In this document: piece by piece, positions 6,555 to 8,776 of the stretch
Layout: each line of letters starts with the position of its first letter
Numbering within the stretch: position 1 is the stretch's first letter
Assembly: GCA_021777365.1 (NCBI GenBank)
Contig: JAJYDP010000170.1
Span: 1-8,776 of the forward strand
Source of the DNA: Chloroflexota bacterium
Lineage (GTDB): Bacteria; Chloroflexota; Limnocylindria; Limnocylindrales; CSP1-4
DNA length: 8,776 bases
Direction of reading: 5' to 3'
Notes under the pieces: generated by a model
What the model was told of the DNA's origin: nothing
Seen by the model: only the letters and a program-made list of their open reading frames with translations
The model's database searches: none
Made by a program: the position numbers and the translations under genes

Positions 6555-7739
6555 ATGGCCGACCGACCGATCCGGGGAAGACCGCTCGCGCCGCAGCCGC
6601 GGCGCTCCCAGCCGCGCATCACGCGCCGGCCCCCCGTGACCGGGCGATATCGATCGCCTTCGCCGCCGTCGACCCGCCGGACGCCGAGCGGTGGCGGCGG
6701 GCTCCCATGGCCGGCCCGCCTGGTGCTCCTCGTCGCGGTCCTCGCCCTCGGGGGCTCCGTGCTGCTCGTGGCATCCGGCCTGCTGGGCTCCGCGGTCACG
6801 GGGTTCGGCCACACCATCGGGGACATGTTCGGGGCGGTCACCGGCCCCGGGACCACCGCCAGCCCGACCGCGGCCGCAGTGCCGGGCTCACCCCATCTCG
6901 TCGTTCCCACCAATGCCTACACGAACCAGCCCGCCTGGGACGTGCAGGGGTTCGCGCCCGCATCGGCGGTCGGCAAGGGGTACTCGGTGCGGATCTACGT
7001 CAACGGACAGGTGGCTCGGGAGCAGCAGCTGGGCCCGACGGCGGACTTCACCGTCCCGGCGGTGCCGATCCCGCTGGGCAGATCCGCGATCACCGCGACC
7101 ATCGTGAGCCCCGCGGGCGAGAGCGACCAGAGCGCGCCGATCAGCGTGGTGTTCGACAACGTTCCGCCGGCCGTGGTCCTGTCGGCCCCCACGGACGGGG
7201 CGGTGGTCAATGGCGGCACCGTCACGGTGTCGGGCCGGACCCAGACCGGCTCGACGGTCGTGGTGAAGAATGACAACACGCACCAGAGCACGACGGCGGT
7301 CGCGACGAACGCGCTCTTCTCGATCGTGGTCACCATCGGGCCCGGTACGAACGACCTGGCGGTGACGGCGACCGACCCCGCCGGCAATACCACGACCAAG
7401 ACGATCAAGGTGATCGGGGGCAGCGGCCAGACGACGGTCAGCCTGCACCTGTCGAACGCACGGATCGCCCTCACCAGCCTGCCGAAGTCCATCTCGATGG
7501 TGGCGACGGTCCTCGACCAGAACGGAGCGCCGCTCAACGGTGCGCAGGTCGCCTTCACGCTGCAGGTGCCCGGGCTCACCCCCGTGACGTTCGACGCGAC
7601 GACGGCCAACGGGCTGGCAACCTGGAGCACCATGATCCCGAAAGACGGCGTGGTGACCGGCAACTCGCTCGTGACGGTGCTTGTGACGACGCCGGACGGC
7701 AAGCAGCTCACGAAGACGGCGAGCTTCGCGATCGTCTGA
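6555..7739 (+). CDS. Single-pass membrane protein with Ig-like extracellular domains
   Basis: A 394-residue protein of unknown function. Residues 1-50 are a basic, Arg/Pro-rich cytoplasmic tail with a GGGG run. Residues about 54-78 form one membrane helix (ARLVLLVAVLALGGSVLLVASG). The extracellular part follows a Thr/Ala/Pro linker (about 97-112). It looks like three beta-sandwich repeats: about 113-200, ending SVVFDNVPP; about 203-287, a bacterial Ig-like unit with APTDGAVVNGGTVTVSGRT and TATDPAGNTTTKTIKV; and about 293-394, a Big_1/invasin-like unit with ATVLDQNGAPLNGAQVAFTL and TTANGLATWS. Such domains usually mediate adhesion or act as spacers on surface proteins; no enzymatic motif is seen. 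No cysteines and no LPXTG-type anchor are present. The ATG at 6555 fits the basic-tail-then-helix layout. It stands alone, divergent from the folate operon and convergent with the zinc-ribbon gene. Confidence 0.85.
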   Translation: MADRPIRGRPLAPQPRRSQPRITRRPPVTGRYRSPSPPSTRRTPSGGGGLPWPARLVLLVAVLALGGSVLLVASGLLGSAVTGFGHTIGDMFGAVTGPGTTASPTAAAVPGSPHLVVPTNAYTNQPAWDVQGFAPASAVGKGYSVRIYVNGQVAREQQLGPTADFTVPAVPIPLGRSAITATIVSPAGESDQSAPISVVFDNVPPAVVLSAPTDGAVVNGGTVTVSGRTQTGSTVVVKNDNTHQSTTAVATNALFSIVVTIGPGTNDLAVTATDPAGNTTTKTIKVIGGSGQTTVSLHLSNARIALTSLPKSISMVATVLDQNGAPLNGAQVAFTLQVPGLTPVTFDATTANGLATWSTMIPKDGVVTGNSLVTVLVTTPDGKQLTKTASFAIV

Positions 7740-7750
7740 GTCGCCGGCCG

Positions 7751-7941
7751 GTGCCGGACACTCGTCGGCTGGTGCCGGTGCCGGTCGGTTGGTGCCGGTG
7801 ACTCGCCCGCCGGTGCCGGACACGACGACCGGCCGGGGCCGGCACTCGTCGGCTGGTGCCGGACACTCGCCCGGCGGTGCCGGTGCCGGTCGGTTGGTGC
7901 CGGTGACTCGCCCGCCGGTGCCGGACACGACGACCGGCCGG
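7751..7941. repeat. Array of 20/21-bp GTGCCGG-headed units with a 66-bp perfect duplication
   Basis: Units beginning GTGCCGG start at 7751, 7772, 7792, 7813, 7856, 7877, 7897 and 7918. Most are 20-21 bp; the fourth is 43 bp. At a higher level, 66 bp at 7771-7836 are repeated without mismatch at 7876-7941, 105 bp apart, so a three-to-four-unit block was duplicated recently. The array begins 12 bp after the stop of the Ig-like gene. The mix of 20 and 21 bp would break any reading frame, so it is not coding. From 7942 to 8103 I see no gene or clear element. Confidence 0.85.
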
Positions 7942-8103
7942 AGGGGGTGATGCTCGCGGAGACGGCGCGGGAGCGATCCGCCACTCTCTCACCGGAGGAG
8001 CACGCGCCCGGCTTCGAGCGGTCGCACCGAGGCCGGGGTAGTCGGCTCGTGCGGAGGGAGCGCGCGGCCTGCCCTTGCCGGGTCCGGGCCTGCCGGTCTC
8101 TCG

Positions 8104-8149
8104 CCCGGGGAACGAGCGGCGGATAGGCCCCCGCCGACCGTTCCCCGGG
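8104..8149. repeat. Long inverted repeat / hairpin
   Basis: CCCGGGGAACG (8104-8114) and CGTTCCCCGGG (8139-8149) are perfect 11-bp inverted arms. Inside them CGGCGG (8117-8122) pairs with CCGCCG (8131-8136), giving 17 pairs with one 2x2 mismatch and an 8-nt loop. Outer bases 8101-8103 and 8150-8152 could add one C-G pair and G-U pairs. There is no T-run after it on either strand. The right arm is also the start of the next repeat family. It could be a structural 3' end signal or a by-product of inverted duplication. Confidence 0.6.
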
Positions 8150-8270
8150 TGGACATCCGGCGGATCGGGGCGCGGGGCATGCGGAAGCTGTGCGCCGACC
8201 GTTCCCCGGGTGAGCACCCGGCGGATCGCCGCCGTCCGCCGCTCCCCGGGTGGGCATATGGCGGATCGGG
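8133..8270. repeat. Three palindromic repeats with CCCCGGGTG core
   Basis: CCCCGGGTG occurs at 8143, 8204 and 8244, each time followed by a short variable stretch and GGCGGATCG (with CC, CC and T before it). Spacings are 61 and 40 bp; the first unit carries about 20 extra bp. In the second unit CCGGGTG-AG-CACCCGG (8206-8221) is a perfect palindrome. The first unit keeps it with one G-U pair, and the third only in part. The form is like REP elements in a 3'-3' intergenic gap, but the units are clustered, not interspersed, in this window. Confidence 0.7.
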
Positions 8271-8271
8271 G

Positions 8272-8452
8272 CACCGACTGGGGCGCCCGATTGGGCCGCA
8301 GGGGCACCGACTGGGGCGCCCGATTGGGCCGCAGGGGCGCCGACTGGGGCGCCCGATTGGGCCGCAGGGGCGCCGGCGAGCCGATTGGGGCGCCTCGGCC
8401 TGCGTCGAGGCCGCCGGCGAGCCGACTGGGGCGCCTCGGCCTGCGTCGAGGC
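8272..8452. repeat. Tandem array: three 33-bp and two 41-bp units
   Basis: 33-bp units lie at 8272-8304, 8305-8337 and 8338-8370. The first two are identical and the third differs by one base near its start. They join directly to two 41-bp units at 8371-8411 and 8412-8452 that differ at one base (ATT versus ACT). Both types share CGAYTGGGGCGCC. Each 33-bp unit includes the small inverted repeat GCCC-GATT-GGGC and a GGCGCC palindrome. There are no unique spacers, so it is not CRISPR. The array ends 17 bp before the stop of the zinc-ribbon gene. Confidence 0.9.
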
Positions 8453-8469
8453 CTTCGCCCGGTGCTGGG

Positions 8470-8730
8470 TCAGTCGGGCCGGGTAGCGGCCTCCGGCTGG
8501 AGCAGCACCCTCCCGTCGCTCATGGCGGCGGGAGCAGTCCAGCACGGCCGGAGTTCCTCGCCACGCAGCGGACTCCGGTGGACGTCGAGCGCGCAGTACC
8601 CGAGCTTGCCGGCGATGGACCGGCGGAACCACCGGCAGGTGGCGCAAGTGGTCGACGATCGAGTGCAGACCCAGCACCGGGCCGACTCCGCCTGAGGGGT
8701 CCCGCAGTACGGACAGCGCCAGGTCGCCAC
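8470..8730 (-). CDS. Small zinc-ribbon protein, function unknown
   Basis: An 86-residue protein starting at GTG 8730. It opens with a zinc-ribbon-like half CPYCG (Cys6, Cys9) and then CWVC and CATC pairs, so three CxxC motifs lie in the first 35 residues. Later GYCALD and a conserved-looking RPCW add two more cysteines. The segment CATCRWFRRSIAGKLGYCALD...LRGEELRPCW resembles a second Cys4-type site with a CxxCxxF start. The product is probably a cytoplasmic metal-binding protein; no catalytic residues or nucleic-acid-binding helix can be recognised. The last 18 residues (SDGRVLLQPEAATRPD region) look disordered. The frame stays open upstream to the window edge without a start codon, so GTG 8730 is the only start visible. 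A -10-like TACACT ends 6 nt before it. It converges on the Ig-like gene across the repeat-filled gap. Confidence 0.75.
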   Translation of the reverse strand: MATWRCPYCGTPQAESARCWVCTRSSTTCATCRWFRRSIAGKLGYCALDVHRSPLRGEELRPCWTAPAAMSDGRVLLQPEAATRPD

Positions 8731-8736
8731 GCGGCC

Positions 8737-8765
8737 AGTGTAGTGGCGCGGGGTCGCGGACGGAA
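8737..8765 (-). promoter_or_regulatory. Candidate leaderless promoter of the zinc-ribbon gene
   Basis: On the minus strand TACACT (8742-8737) is a good -10 box (four of six bases of TATAAT), ending 6 nt before the GTG at 8730. Transcription would start at or very near the start codon, giving a leaderless mRNA, in keeping with the absence of any ribosome site. A poor -35 candidate, TTCCGT (8765-8760), lies 17 bp upstream. Confidence 0.45.
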
Positions 8766-8776
8766 GCTGTTCCCTG

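Noticed and set aside
6291..6812. Longer N-terminus for the four-Cys protein
   Set aside because: Upstream codons show many A/T third positions and Pro/Arg/Ala-rich translation, and the frame runs antisense into the Ig-like gene.
6251..7273. Plus-strand frame overlapping the Ig-like gene start
   Set aside because: It is out of phase with the Ig-like coding sequence, which has a clear membrane helix and beta-sandwich patterns; the translation here is Arg/Gly-rich without features.
7950..8126. Possible 58-codon ORF starting MLAETARERSATLSPEEH
   Set aside because: The GGAGGGGG before it is only about 2 nt from the ATG, the end runs into the long hairpin, and the second half is Arg/Cys-rich without domain features. 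Not supportable without homologs.
8272..8452. CRISPR array
   Set aside because: Units are directly contiguous with no unique spacers between them, and no cas gene is present in the window.
6995..8677. Minus-strand 560-residue reading frame through the repeat region
   Set aside because: It overlaps the Ig-like gene on the other strand and the zinc-ribbon gene in another frame, and consists of Arg/Pro/Ala-rich repeat translation; long stop-free frames are expected in such GC-rich DNA.
8075..8695. Plus-strand frame encoding TDWGARLGRRG repeats
   Set aside because: Its 33-bp units keep frame, but the neighbouring units (41, 40, 61 bp) do not; it has no ribosome site and runs antisense over the zinc-ribbon gene.

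Overview
The window is a very GC-rich bacterial chromosome segment with strong G/C preference at third codon positions, GTG and TTG starts alongside ATG, and tightly overlapping operon genes. Gene content and style (small cysteine-rich proteins, proline-rich tails, a PepD-like protease) suggest a high-GC soil or freshwater lineage. A Chloroflexota (Limnocylindria-like) or actinobacterial-type genome would fit, but there is no rRNA or marker gene here, so this is inference.

Layout. (1) Positions 1-2944, plus strand: the 3' part of a membrane sensor histidine kinase, then a membrane-anchored HtrA-family serine protease with one PDZ domain. This is an envelope-stress pairing. (2) Positions 2999-6290, minus strand: a folate operon transcribed as small four-cysteine protein, folC, folP, folB. 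The folC/folP and folP/folB junctions are 4-nt stop/start overlaps, and folB starts at TTG behind a perfect AGGAGG. FolB, FolP and FolC cover three steps of the dihydrofolate branch; folK, which acts between FolB and FolP, is not here. (3) Positions 6291-6554: a divergent intergenic region with two adjoining small palindromes and two small hairpins. (4) Positions 6555-7739, plus strand: a single-pass membrane protein with Ig-like extracellular domains. (5) Positions 7740-8469: a convergent, apparently non-coding region filled with three unrelated tandem-repeat arrays and one long inverted repeat. (6) Positions 8470-8730, minus strand: a short zinc-ribbon protein, possibly translated from a leaderless mRNA.

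The most unusual feature is local tandem duplication. The convergent intergenic region holds arrays with 20/21-bp, about 40/61-bp and 33/41-bp periods. folC itself carries three separate repeat insertions whose units are all multiples of 3 bp. These insertions account for nearly all of its extra length over a normal FolC (568 residues against roughly 430). No CRISPR, tRNA, rRNA or transposase was seen. I found no convincing new multi-gene system. The best candidates for novelty are the repeat-expanded FolC, the repeat-filled intergenic region and the uncharacterised four-Cys protein coupled to the folate operon.
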